A stretch of 64,000 bases of DNA from Turritopsis dohrnii. Taxonomy: Eukaryota > Cnidaria > Hydrozoa > Anthoathecata > Oceaniidae. The stretch lies in contig BQMF02000172.1 of the NCBI GenBank assembly GCA_027922465.2, positions 806,001 through 870,000 on the forward strand, written 5' to 3'. Below are positions 23,390-33,700 of this stretch, piece by piece. Under the pieces are notes generated by a model. That model was not told where the DNA came from and made no database searches. It worked only from the letters and a program-made list of their open reading frames with translations. The stretch's first letter is position 1; the number at the start of each line of letters is the position of its first letter. A program made the translations under genes and the position numbers.

Positions 23390-24966
23390 TAACAATTCAG
23401 TTGCAACATTCTACCAACCGAATTTCTCACATGCTGACAGAATGATATGGCTTGATAATATTGAACATATTTTATCAGAAGTTATAAATAAATGAGATGT
23501 CTTCGTTTTTATCACTGGTGACTTTAATATAGATCTCTTCGAGTCTAACAATAATGTTGCAACGAAACAAAACATCCTTCAAATGTTTATATACTCACCT
23601 ACTCGAAAGTCAAAAACCTCATCAGCAACACCAGTAAAGTAACTTATAACAACGTGCTCCCATGTGACTTCATTTCCGATCATGATACACCATACGTAGC
23701 TAGTACTGAAGCAGTTCGTTACGAAATGGTTACGAAATGAGTTACGAAATGAGAAAAACCTTAGCTAATTTGAAAGAATTTTACGAATAAGTAGGTAAAG
23801 TAAGTAAAGCTCCCTTCAATATCGTACACTGTTTCCATGATACAAATGAACTTTTTCTTGACTGTGTTAATTATCATGTTAACACGTCCACCAGCTCCCT
23901 GGATGAAGGATGGCAGAATCGAAAATTGCCAAAAGGATTTATGGAGAGCACGTGCTGATATGATGAAAACGGGCACACGGTTGTCTTCAAAAATTCAAAA
24001 GTGTGGAAGATTATATATCGAATATTCAAACCATCCAAAAAATGAATCAAAATTGACCCTGAAGCGAGTGCAAACGTCATTATCGCTCCACTAACTGATA
24101 TCATCAATACATGTATTGAACAAAGCATAAGGCATGGTAACTCGCCAGAGTTCACCCCGTTCCAAAGATAAATCATCCATTGAAACTGTCAGACTTTCGT
24201 CCCATTTCAATATTGCCAATGTGATCTAAAATTTATGAGCGTACTTTACTAACACAGTTGACTGAATTTATCGAGAGCAAAGCATTATACGCAAAGACAC
24301 AATGCGGATTCCAGAATTGGCATTCGTGCAGTACTTCATTGTTAAAGTTCAAAGATGATATTATCAAAGCCATGAAGAAGGGCGAGGTTACTTTGGCAGT
24401 AGCAGCCGATTTTTCAAAAGCTTCCGACACCGTCAACTACCGGAAACTCTTGGAAATGTTAAAACGGCTGGCCTGTCAAATGACTTTATACGTATCATAC
24501 ACAGCTACTGAACGGAAACAGTTTGTCCAGGTTGACGACATAAAATCTACACATAAACTGATTCATTTCGAAGTTCCTCAAAGCAGCATTATGAGACTTG
24601 TTTTGTTTAACTCATACGTTTCTGACATTTCAACAGCACTTGACTGCCGCACATTATACAGTATGCAGACGACACTACACTCTACGCACATGGAAAAGTG
24701 AAATCATTATGAAGTCCACTGCTGAAAATATCGAATGTGATCTTGACAAGATGAGAACATGGTCACAAGAAAAAAACCTGGTTCTAAACCCTGTTAAAAC
24801 TGTTGCTATTGTCTTCTCCGCAGTAACGACCAATAACGAAATACGCTGCTGCATTTTGGAGCTTCTGCAATCGTTTTTTCTTAACGATCATTTAAGACAA
24901 AAGTTAACAGCCGTATCTTTATTGTTTAAAGGTGCAAAATCTTTTATGCCGTTATGTGACATCTGA
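23390..24966 (+). mobile_element. decayed non-LTR retrotransposon (endonuclease and RT pieces)
   Basis: Around 23505-23545 the endonuclease motif FITGDFNIDLFE is readable. At 23885-23905 there is TRPPAPWMKD, and at 24300-24440 CGFQNWHSCSTSLLKFKDD with ADFSKASDTV (the A box of RT), then QSSIMRLVLFNSYVSDIS. These line up with the better preserved LINE at 44.8 kb (TRPPAPWMRD; HGFRRSHSTTSCLMKLKDD; ADYSKAFDTI), so both belong to one jockey/CR1-like family. Several internal stops and a mutated YADD region make it dead. Confidence 0.8.
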
Positions 24967-25351
24967 GACCCTCAATTAAAGAAATGGCTCACGTAAAATT
25001 AATTCAAACGTGCGAAACAGTGGCTTTGTTAAAGCGAAAACGATAAAAAGTAGTTATGTAACTGTTTTTGTATTTCTTGCTTCCAATTTTTTGATACACA
25101 CTGTACAAGCACTTATAGTATTTTTAATATTGTCATTTATTTTTAATGATCTATAGCCAATCCTTTTCGGAATTCATCTGTGTATAGTTTGTATACTACA
25201 TTCAATTACAAACACGGCTGAATGCTTCAGTGACCTTTCAAATTTTAATGATCGCTATCATAAATAAAGCTAACTCTTATGTCTGAACTTTTAGAGATTC
25301 AGGAGGTTGATTACACACGTCGTAGATAATCTATGAATACTAAAAGGTCGT
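24967..25351. other. non-coding flank of the dead LINE
   Basis: AT-rich. No feature recognised. Confidence 0.4.
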
Positions 25352-25360
25352 GCGTATAAG

Positions 25361-25452
25361 CAACCTCGAACCCAGGGTCTCTTGCCTTTTCGATATACGG
25401 ATAGCGACTATCCCATATATCGAAAAGGCAAGAGACCTTGGGTTTGAGGTTG
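25361..25452. mobile_element. 92-bp hairpin element with 9-bp target duplication
   Basis: The whole element is a near-perfect palindrome starting CAACCTCGAACCCAGGGTCT and ending with the complement (...GGGTTTGAGGTTG), with about 40-bp arms and a short centre. GCGTATAAG flanks it directly on both sides (25352-25360 and 25453-25461). Related but diverged sequences (AACCCAGTGT...GGGTTTGAGGTT) occur at about 38755-38795 and 43365-43435. Confidence 0.8.
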
Positions 25453-25711
25453 GCGTATAAGTTGTTTAGATGGTGAGTAATACATTCAATATAACACTTA
25501 TTTCAAAAGAACAAGGTTTTTTAAAGGACACAATGTAGCAATTATGGAAAAATAATCTTTGTTCAACTTTTCTATGGAATCATATGTTCAACCCCCGTTT
25601 TAAAACATACTATGGTCGTATTTTTTATGTTTATATTTCTTTTATTTATGTGCTAATGAGAAAGCTTATCAGACTGAAAATAACGATTTGGCCATGAATG
25701 TGGTGAACAGA

Positions 25712-26729
25712 CTATAGATGAGTTTCTAAGTGACGTGATGTTTATAAACATTAGTGTTTTTTGCTCGATAATTGCTGTGAGTTTCAACATAAATGCTTAA
25801 TAGATCAAGTCAATTTCCTACCAATATGCGCACGCATCTTGGTTGGCAATTAGATGCTCTCTGCACACTGTCGGTTAAACCGGTTCTCAGGAGGCGTTTT
25901 TAAGACAAAAAAAATTATTAAAAATAATACTCATTAGCACTCGAAATCTATTTTTGTGAAGTTTATTAAATTTTTAGTTTAAACAGATCTTTAACTGGTA
26001 ATTAACATCAGAAACTCATCTATAGACGAGTTTCCAATGTTAATTACACTTTTATACCTTGTACATACTAAAAATCAAATACAATGCATGAAAATAGATA
26101 GAAAGTGCTAATGTGTATTGAAACTTTCTAATGTCGATTGTCTTTAAGGGGACTCCAGAGAACCAAATAAAGTGACAACATTTTGAAGTGTATAAAGAGA
26201 CTTTTATTTCCTGCGAGGCTGCGTGCGCATACATTACATGATATTCTATGTTGCAATATACCGTAATTAGAGAGCTTTAGCAACTGCAACGGCAACGTTG
26301 AGGACGACGTGAGCAAAACGAACAAAATAAATAATTACTACCAAATAAAAGTTTGAAGAACTTATTTTTGTTAGAGAAACAATTCAATTTATAAACTTAT
26401 ATCGACTGGAAAGTTATCAAGTTACTATAAAATCTACATAAGAGAAAAAGATTTATCTCTGTAATCGCGTCTCCGTTCTCAACACGACTTCGAAGCATGA
26501 TATTTCACGTTGAGCATAGAACGTGCAAACGTGTTAATGATATAATTATCTTCCCAATGGTGTCATAAGCAGTAGACTCTCTTTCTAAACAAATTCCACA
26601 TAGAAAACAAAGCTTTTGTTTTAAACACGTCGCCGTCTTCGTTGCCGTTGCGATTGCTAAAGCTCCCTATTATTGAGCAAAGAACACTGGTGTTTATAAA
26701 CATTACGTCACTAAGAAACTCATCTATAG
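25712..26729. mobile_element. inverted-repeat DNA element, about 1 kb
   Basis: CTATAGATGAGTTTCTAAGT at 25712 is matched by an inverted copy ending at 26729 (ACTAAGAAACTCATCTATAG). The similarity runs about 70 bp inward, through GTTTATAAACA and TTGCTCGATAATTG. A further partial copy of the terminus lies at about 26008-26033. No transposase is visible. It contains the smaller element at 26262-26672. Confidence 0.65.
26262..26672. mobile_element. MITE with GAGCTTTAGCAA ends
   Basis: The left arm (GAGCTTTAGCAACTGCAACG, about 26271) and right arm (CGTTGCGATTGCTAAAGCTC, to about 26665) are inverted repeats of about 45 bp with few mismatches. They extend through ACGGCAACG...GACG. Exact boundaries are approximate. 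It lies within the 25712-26729 element. Confidence 0.6.
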
Positions 26730-26799
26730 AGAGAGGTTTACTTTTAAACTCGAGCAAGGTTTGCATAAGGTTTTTTGAAGATAGTGTAGAGAAAAACCA

Positions 26800-26915
26800 T
26801 ACATGAAAGTGTTCTTTTATATAAAATTAATTTTACCCAAATGTGACAATCTAAAGCTCTGCTATATGGATACAGACAGCTTTGTCTACCACATCAAAAC
26901 CGACGACTTAAGTAT
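26800..26915 (+). pseudogene. fragment of protein-primed type B DNA polymerase (Polinton/Maverick-like)
   Basis: The frame from 26803 encodes LCYMDTDSFVYHIKTDD, resembling the palm motif C region (YxDTDS) of DNA polymerase B from Polinton/Maverick elements. Homology ends abruptly at the inverted-repeat element beginning at 26919. Only about 35 codons are present. It is a relic with no function. Confidence 0.55.
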
Positions 26916-27399
26916 ATACAGTGCGTCTCAGAATGTTTTATCCACACACTTTACAATGCGTTTTATTCGTCAAAATATTACGAAATTTATATCACGAGAA
27001 AGCCCTTTTCCAGCATTTTCGATTGATATCAAATGTTCAAGAAAATGATTATTCTTCGAAAAGTTATTGAAGAAAAACACACAGATTTGGATCATTAATT
27101 TCTTAAAGATCAATTAACAGTTCCTTAATGACATTTTAGTAAATCAATTTCCTTTTGTTCTGATCATAATTAATTGAACTTGTTAAGCAAAAATACGCGC
27201 ATTTAATTCCCAAAACTTTTATCTTATCAACTTGCTCGGTTATAACATTTGAAGCTTAAGAATTTCTAATGACAGAAATTATGTTTATACTCACCTGATT
27301 GTGTTTGTAAAGATTTTACATTGTTACAAGCGCTAAATGATCTTTAACAAATTTATGATCTGAAACCATGATAATGTGACCGTCCAGGGGATTTTGATA

Positions 27400-29058
27400 C
27401 CTTAGTTCCCTTAATTTTCGCGCCCCTTTAATTTTCGCGCACTTGACCCGCGCGAAAATTAAAGGTGCGCGAAAAGCACCTATTTTCGCGCACTTGACCG
27501 CGCGAAAATTAAAAGGTGCGCGAAATAGCAAAATTCTTCATTTTTCTCAATTTTCGAGCTTTTATATAGAAATATACCTTATTATACACTTATATAACTA
27601 ATATAATTAATCAAGTATTTAAGGCGGGTAAACAGAGTGCGGCAATGAGACTCAGGAATGAAAAATGGAAGTGAAAATGCTTTATTAATCTGAAAAAAAT
27701 GAATCGAGCTTTTTTGGTTAAGATATCGTTGGTGGTGATTCTTGTTTCTTCATTAATACATGAACACTTAAAAAATACTACAGTATTTCAGTCATCAATA
27801 ACTATAACTTCAGAAATAGTTTGAGTTTCTGGTACTGCTTACTTAAAGAATACGGTGGAACAATTCAATTAGGAATCAAGTGGTGTGAATCTATTTCGCG
27901 ACGGCTTAAATTCGTCAAAAGAAAAGCAACCACAGCTAAGCCTTTGATAGCACCTGGCCTTATCAAGGAGATTGGGCTTACATTTTACAAAGAAATCAAC
28001 GAAATCGTTAATGCCCATCAAATTCCAGCTGATATGATTATCAATATTGATCAGACTCCGCTTCCATTTGTGCTCATCAGCAAGTACACACTGGAAAAAA
28101 AGGGTAGCTCCCGCGTTTCTGTACCAGGGACTTCCGACTACCGCCAGATTACTGGAACATTCGCCATATCTCTGTCTGGCAATTTCTTGCCTATCCAGCT
28201 TATCTACCAGGGAAAAACTCAAAGAAGCCAGCCCAAATTTGAGTTTCCCAGCGAATTCCATGTCACTCAAACCCCGAATCATTGGGCTGACGAAAAAACC
28301 AGCATTGAGATGGTGAAGAAGATTTTAATTCCTTACATAAAAGAGAAGCGAAAAGAATTGAACGCTCCGCAGAAACCATGGCTGTTGATTTGCGACGTCT
28401 TCAAAGGACAATGGACCGAAGCGGTTAAGAGCGTTGTCAAAGAATCAAATGGTAAAATGGTTCCTGTGCCAAACAACTGGACTAACTACTTCCAGCCATT
28501 AGATCTTACCGTCAACAAGAGCAGCAAAGATTTCTTACGGAAAGAGGCTCAAAACTGGTACTCACAGGAGATCATGAAGCAGATGCAAGCAGGAAAACGT
28601 TCCGACCAAATAAAAGTCGATGTTCGAATTTCTGTGGTTAAACCACTACACGCTAAGTGGATAGTCAAATACTACGATTATGCAAGGAGTAAACCGGAAA
28701 TTATCATCAACGGGTGGAAAGAGTCCGGAATTACTGAACATCTTCAAAAGAAGATAGATTTGGACCCTTTTTCTTCTAAAGTTATTTAACGAATGCCTTA
28801 CTATTGTAACCATAGTATGTTGTAACTTATATCTGTTGATAAAAGGAAGAGCCGACTAAAAGTAAATACCAAAGTGTGTGGTTTATCCATGTCTTTGTGT
28901 TTTGGCCAAATAACCTGTTTTGAAAAATTTATGAATTTGAGGGTGCGCGAAAATTATTGGGTGCGCGAAACTGAGTTTTTAAGGGGTGCGCGAAAATTAA
29001 AGGCGCGAAAATTAAAGGCGCGAAAATTAAAGGGGCGCGAAAATTAAGGGAACTAAGG
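27400..29058 (+). mobile_element. pogo/Tigger-type DNA transposon, copy 1
   Basis: A 1,659-bp element with ends CCTTAGTTCCCTTAATTTTC and its complement, flanked by TA on both sides (27398-27399; 29059-29060). Subterminal regions are stacked AATTTTCGCGC / GCGCGAAAATT units in both orientations, able to fold into several hairpins. It encodes a DDE transposase fragment (27821-28789). By eye it is identical over its whole length to the copy at 46893-48551, so movement was recent. It interrupts one terminal repeat of the 27370-30128 element. Confidence 0.92.
27821..28789 (+). CDS. pogo-like DDE transposase, N-terminally truncated (copy 1)
   Basis: 322 codons from a TTG at 27821. The codon immediately before is a stop, and no ATG stands at a family-like start, so the helix-turn-helix (CENP-B/psq) DNA-binding domain is missing. 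What remains matches the DDE_1 domain of pogo/Tigger/jerky proteins: YGGTIQL and FVKRKATTAK entering the catalytic core, first Asp in NIDQTP (about D77), second in LLICDVFKGQW (about D192), third in FQPLDLTVNKS (about D228), i.e. DD35D spacing. The catalytic triad is present, but without a binding domain and clear start the protein is unlikely to be autonomous. It may be expressed as a fragment or through a spliced leader exon that I cannot see. Confidence 0.85.
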   Translation: MSFWYCLLKEYGGTIQLGIKWCESISRRLKFVKRKATTAKPLIAPGLIKEIGLTFYKEINEIVNAHQIPADMIINIDQTPLPFVLISKYTLEKKGSSRVSVPGTSDYRQITGTFAISLSGNFLPIQLIYQGKTQRSQPKFEFPSEFHVTQTPNHWADEKTSIEMVKKILIPYIKEKRKELNAPQKPWLLICDVFKGQWTEAVKSVVKESNGKMVPVPNNWTNYFQPLDLTVNKSSKDFLRKEAQNWYSQEIMKQMQAGKRSDQIKVDVRISVVKPLHAKWIVKYYDYARSKPEIIINGWKESGITEHLQKKIDLDPFSSKVI

Positions 29059-30799
29059 TAACAAACGATAAACGTTATATGAATAACACTTTATGGTTAA
29101 AAAGAACAAAAGAAATAACGATATTTATCGTTCTTCTGCAACGTTAATACGATAATCAAGTAATGTTATAATGTTATCACTGAAATTATAATATCGTTTT
29201 TGTAACGTTATAATCTTTAATCAGTAACGTTATAACGTTTTATCGTTATAGTTATAACGATATCATTGTTTGCCAAATAAATTCGTCTCCTGTTTATTAG
29301 AAAACACATGCCAGGCAACAGAACAGGAATTGCACTTTAAAATTATGCCATTTATGTTTCAAAGAATGAATAATCAAATGAGTTTATATAGTTGGTATTG
29401 TTTGCGAATAAATTCGTCTCTTGTTTAAAAACACACGACAGGAAACACCCAGAACAGTGTGCTTTAAAACTATCCCGTTTATGTAGTTTATCATAGAAAG
29501 AATAATCTCCTGAATTTATTGCAGCTGGTAGGTAAAAATTAGTTTAGAAAAACAGGGAAAAAATCAATTTAACAAAATTTAATACGAATACGATCAATCA
29601 AACATGTATTGCTTCGTTTTGAGGATTGCAACTTGTGGAAACGAGCCTTAACACAGTTTCTTTTGACTTGTTTGCATATTAACATGAACTGATTACCTGG
29701 TTCTCATTCAGTTACAGATAAAAGATACGATAGCAACTTCATAAGCTACTACAAATAGAAACCGTCCTCTGTTATTCTATTTTAAGTTGTTCGACAAGGG
29801 AGGCAATTCCTGAAAAACAACCTATTGTATATTAAATTGATCGGAGTAATTGTTAACTTCGGGAATGGAGAAGTCTTCCATTTAGTTTATATCAAAGTGT
29901 TGTAAACTGAAAAATCTGAAAGATTCATGATGATTACTTTCGCAAGAACTGCTAGAAACTGTTTTCATAACCGTATAACGTTTTATCGTTAATGTTGTAA
30001 CGTTATATCGTTTTCGTTATGCATAACGATATAACGTTATAAAGTAACGTTATTACAAAAAAGAATACCGTTATGTAACTATAAACGTTTTATCGTTTGT
30101 TATCAAAATCCCTTGGACGGTCATTATCTTCAATAACTTTCGGAAGAATTATCATTTTGCTTCAAATTTTATATTTTGTGAAAGAGCTTGAAAAGAGCTT
30201 TCATTGGTACATAAATCGCAAAATTTTGACAAATAATTTTTGAAAAAAACGCATTGAAAGTTTGTGGATAAAACACTCTGAGACACACAATTAACGCAAT
30301 GATAGGTATTTGAGTGGATGCTTCGTATCTTTAATTTCTTTGGTATCTGCTTTTTTGAACTTATTCCTTATTTCTTATTCCTTTAACCGCTGCCATCAGG
30401 AATTCCTATTTTGAACTTCCTGGAGCAAAAATGTTTTTCGGTTTTGATTTCAGCATTTTTCATCAACTTTGCTGAAAGCGCTGACCTTCAGGCCTCATGA
30501 CCTCTTGTTTGCTATTATTGTTATTTTATTTCAATTTTTTTTTATTCATTCATGTTGCTTTCTTTATGCAGATACAAATTCATTACTATTGTTGCCATCG
30601 TTTCGGTTAAATGGAACGCGGCAGTTTGTATTACAGGTGTTCGCGTATTGCCATAAATATAAATATAAATATTATATAAAAGATACATCTTTCATCAAAA
30701 GAGTATGTATTCTAGAAAGATTTTTTTAAAAAAAAATTACAACAAACAACTGACATAATTTTTAGTCCAAACTTTTTATCCACCATATTTCAACTATTA

Positions 30800-33700
30800 T
30801 TAATCGTGCTCATAGCGAACTATAGCACTTTTAACGACCTGTTCAAACAGACCTGTATTAAACTTTACGTCTGCAATTTCGCATTCCTCATTTTCAGTTG
30901 ACTTTCTGTACATCAACACGTGATCGATAGGTGCGTCTGGACAGTCGGACAACATCGTTCTCCATTCTCCCGTCAAATGATCGTTTGAGTGGATTGTGTT
31001 TGGTGGAACATACAGTACATGGTTCTTGGGAATTTTAAAAGCTGTAAAAAGCATTAAGAAAATGTTAAGGAGCAAAATTTCCCCAAATTCCCCAAACCTG
31101 GGATATTTCGTAAACGGCCTTTTAACAATAGGGGAATGAAAATTTGTAAAAATTGATAACAATGATGACAGTAACCAAAATAGAAGATAAAATCAAATTC
31201 AAAGTTTCAATTTCATCCGCTTATCTTCCATGCAACACATTTCAAATCTAGTATGTCGTGGCTCTATCTATTCCTATTTTTAATTTAGAAAAGGTTTTTA
31301 CATCTTCAAAAATAGATCTGGTTCAGATCTGAAATTTAATCGTCGTAATCAACAGGTCAAGACCAGGCTTTACAGTATTTATTTGACTTTCCTTATGTTC
31401 CAGAGCAGAGAGTCGAACTGCATTAAGCCTGGTCCAAGCTGCGTTATTGAAATAACAAATATTATGATAACTGTTTATAGGTAAAGAAGACAGTTTTTTA
31501 TTGGTACTTAAAGTTTCATGCCCACTTTCGTGGACAATCTTCAGCCAAATAAAAACGTTACAGTTTACTCTCGAAAAATACAATGATAAAGCTCTTTTAC
31601 GAAATCGAGCACTGTTAGAATCGATAAGAAGAATACTACATGATAACTGTTTACAATCCTGACACACAATTTCTCTTCTTCACACAAATTTCTCTTCTTC
31701 TGAACCCAAGCTAGCTATGTAATGATTGGGAAAACAAAACCCACATCCTTAATTGATGTTATGATATAATTCATCCAACAATCTTGGCACCAGGTTTCAC
31801 CGAAATAACAGTGACACGTGTATAGATCGTGATCCGTATTGCGACTACTAACCCAAAAAGTTTCAATTTGAGAGAGTGGGTATGATAAAAAACTACATAC
31901 CACTGAGATGCAAGTCCTCGCCAACATATTTTCCAAGTACGAAAAATCCAGAATCGTCGTCCAGCGGGCAATCCATATGATGGAAAGCATGCATTTCGAT
32001 CCCATTCCCCCCAACTGTGTCAATGACGAAGTTTTCATGATAACCTAAAGCAGTGAAAGATGAAACATGTTTTATCGAAACCTGCATCTTCTTATCAAAT
32101 TCCTGATTTAAAATAGAAATTATACATTCTGTGCAATACACTATTTTTTTCTGTTCGTCTAGACGAAGGAATTTGAAAGCTTCAAAAATGGCCATGGCAA
32201 AACCCACGGTATCCTCGATGACATTGATGACGTCATCTCAATACTGCATAAAATTGTTTTGTTTTTCTTCAGTTTTTCGAAGAAATATAAAAATATAAAA
32301 AACTAATAAATCCGTAATAAAAATACAGTTGCCTTCCGCTAACTCGACACTCGCCTAATTCGACATATTTCCCTCGGTCCCGCCAGATTCGACGTTTTTG
32401 AATGGAAATTTCCCCGGCTATCTCGACATTTCTAACTCGACACCCGCCCATCTCGACATAAATTTTTCGGTCCCTTGACAAAGAACTCGACATATTCAAA
32501 ATTTAAATTTTATTATTTCCTTAACCATCGTTTTCAGATCCCTTTGGAAAAGTTTTACGCTTCACATTAAGATGAAACCAAGAAGTAAGTTCAGGTATGA
32601 AAAATAGTACCGGGGGTTTAATATCAATTGTGAAAGTGAAAAATTCGCAAAACGCTTCTCATTTCTTTAAGCGATGTTCTGAGCTGAGCTCATGTTCTGT
32701 CATTGTCAATAAAAGTCCTGTGAATTTAGGAGATCGGGAAGAGATGCAGGCAGAATGTACACTTCACTTGGTTAGCAAAGCAGGGCATATAAATATTCTT
32801 TGACAGCAGTAGTACCAAGCAATCAATGAACTTTAATTTTTGGAAACTTGTTATATGATAAAAATGTGTTCCAAATTAAGAAATATATTTGTTTTTAATT
32901 AATTCTTCAAGGTACTATCCCAACCTAGTAAAAGAAAATTATAAGGGTGGTAGGAGCGGTGGACAAAAATATTACATTTAAAAATAAATCCCCCGCTAAC
33001 TCGACCCCCCGCCTAACTCGACATTCTTTCTGCCTCAGGTTAGCGGGGGGAAACTGTACTACTAAATTCTTGGACTTATTACAGTATTGATTTTGAGCCT
33101 GGAATATTCTTAGAACATATCTATGGGATTATCTTTGACTTCCTATTAACTGTTATTCATAATATATTTGGGATTTACATGAAATTTCTGATAACTTTTC
33201 CTCAAAAACGACGATCTTCACTTTGATGTCGACTCTTTTCGTTACCTATCGAATGTTCCTTATAAACTCAATAAACCAAACGAATTTCACTAGATTTACA
33301 CCGTTAGGTTTTGATCGTCTGAGATTTTTAGATGAGCTCTTATGTATAGTTACGTTTTGATAATGACACGAACGTCATCATTATTCAGGATGACAACGAG
33401 GCAACATCTGCTATGATGGATAAATTATGAATTTATGATAGGAACTTAACTTACCGCTTGTGTAAGTGAAATCAACAGTACCGTGTCTCTGTAACAATGC
33501 TACTTTCTCTTGTTTCTCACCAGCAAAACATGCACCGTAGTAACTTAGAAGCTGATTAGTGGCTGTTTCCACAGGGATGGTACAGTCCCAGTCAGCAGGA
33601 CAAATGAGGCGACCATGTTTAGCATCTGGTGCAGCTTTCTCCCACTTGGCTGACTTCAAAACAACGTGATGAGGCGTTTTGTGATCAGGGATCTCTCCAA

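Larger units (their letters stand above)
27370..30128. mobile_element. non-autonomous element with AACGTTATAACG-rich interior, host of pogo copy 1
   Basis: GATAATGTGACCGTCCAGGG on the left is the complement, with small gaps, of CCCTTGGACGGTCATTATC on the right. The arms continue past the pogo insertion (ACAAACGATAAACGTT versus AACGTTTTATCGTTTGT). Removing the 1.66-kb pogo copy leaves about 1.1 kb containing many TAACGTTATAACG-like palindromes (29080-29270; 29970-30100) and a diverged direct repeat (about 29271-29400 and 29401-29530). Confidence 0.7.
26919..30290. mobile_element. outer inverted-repeat shell around nested elements
   Basis: 26919-27080 (starting CAGTGCGTCTCAGAATG) is reverse-complementary with moderate divergence to about 30120-30290. 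The shared stretch includes GTTTTATCCACA, AATGCGTTTT and AAGTTATTGAAGA. A tract of about 290 bp (27080-27369) is present only on the left. The ends are eroded, and the target duplication is uncertain (TA, or TTAA nearby). The shell contains the 27370-30128 element. Confidence 0.6.

Noticed and set aside
26919..30290. piggyBac-type element with TTAA duplication
   Set aside because: TTAA occurs near both ends, but the terminal sequences adjoining it do not match each other; TA with eroded ends is equally likely.
32045..32240. Open frame (FEAFKFLRLDEQKK...) running into exon 4 of copy A, also open in copy B
   Set aside because: A strong pyrimidine-rich acceptor stands at 32045 and phase joins exon 3 directly to exon 4. 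Similarity between A and B is expected for recently duplicated introns. An alternative exon cannot be excluded.
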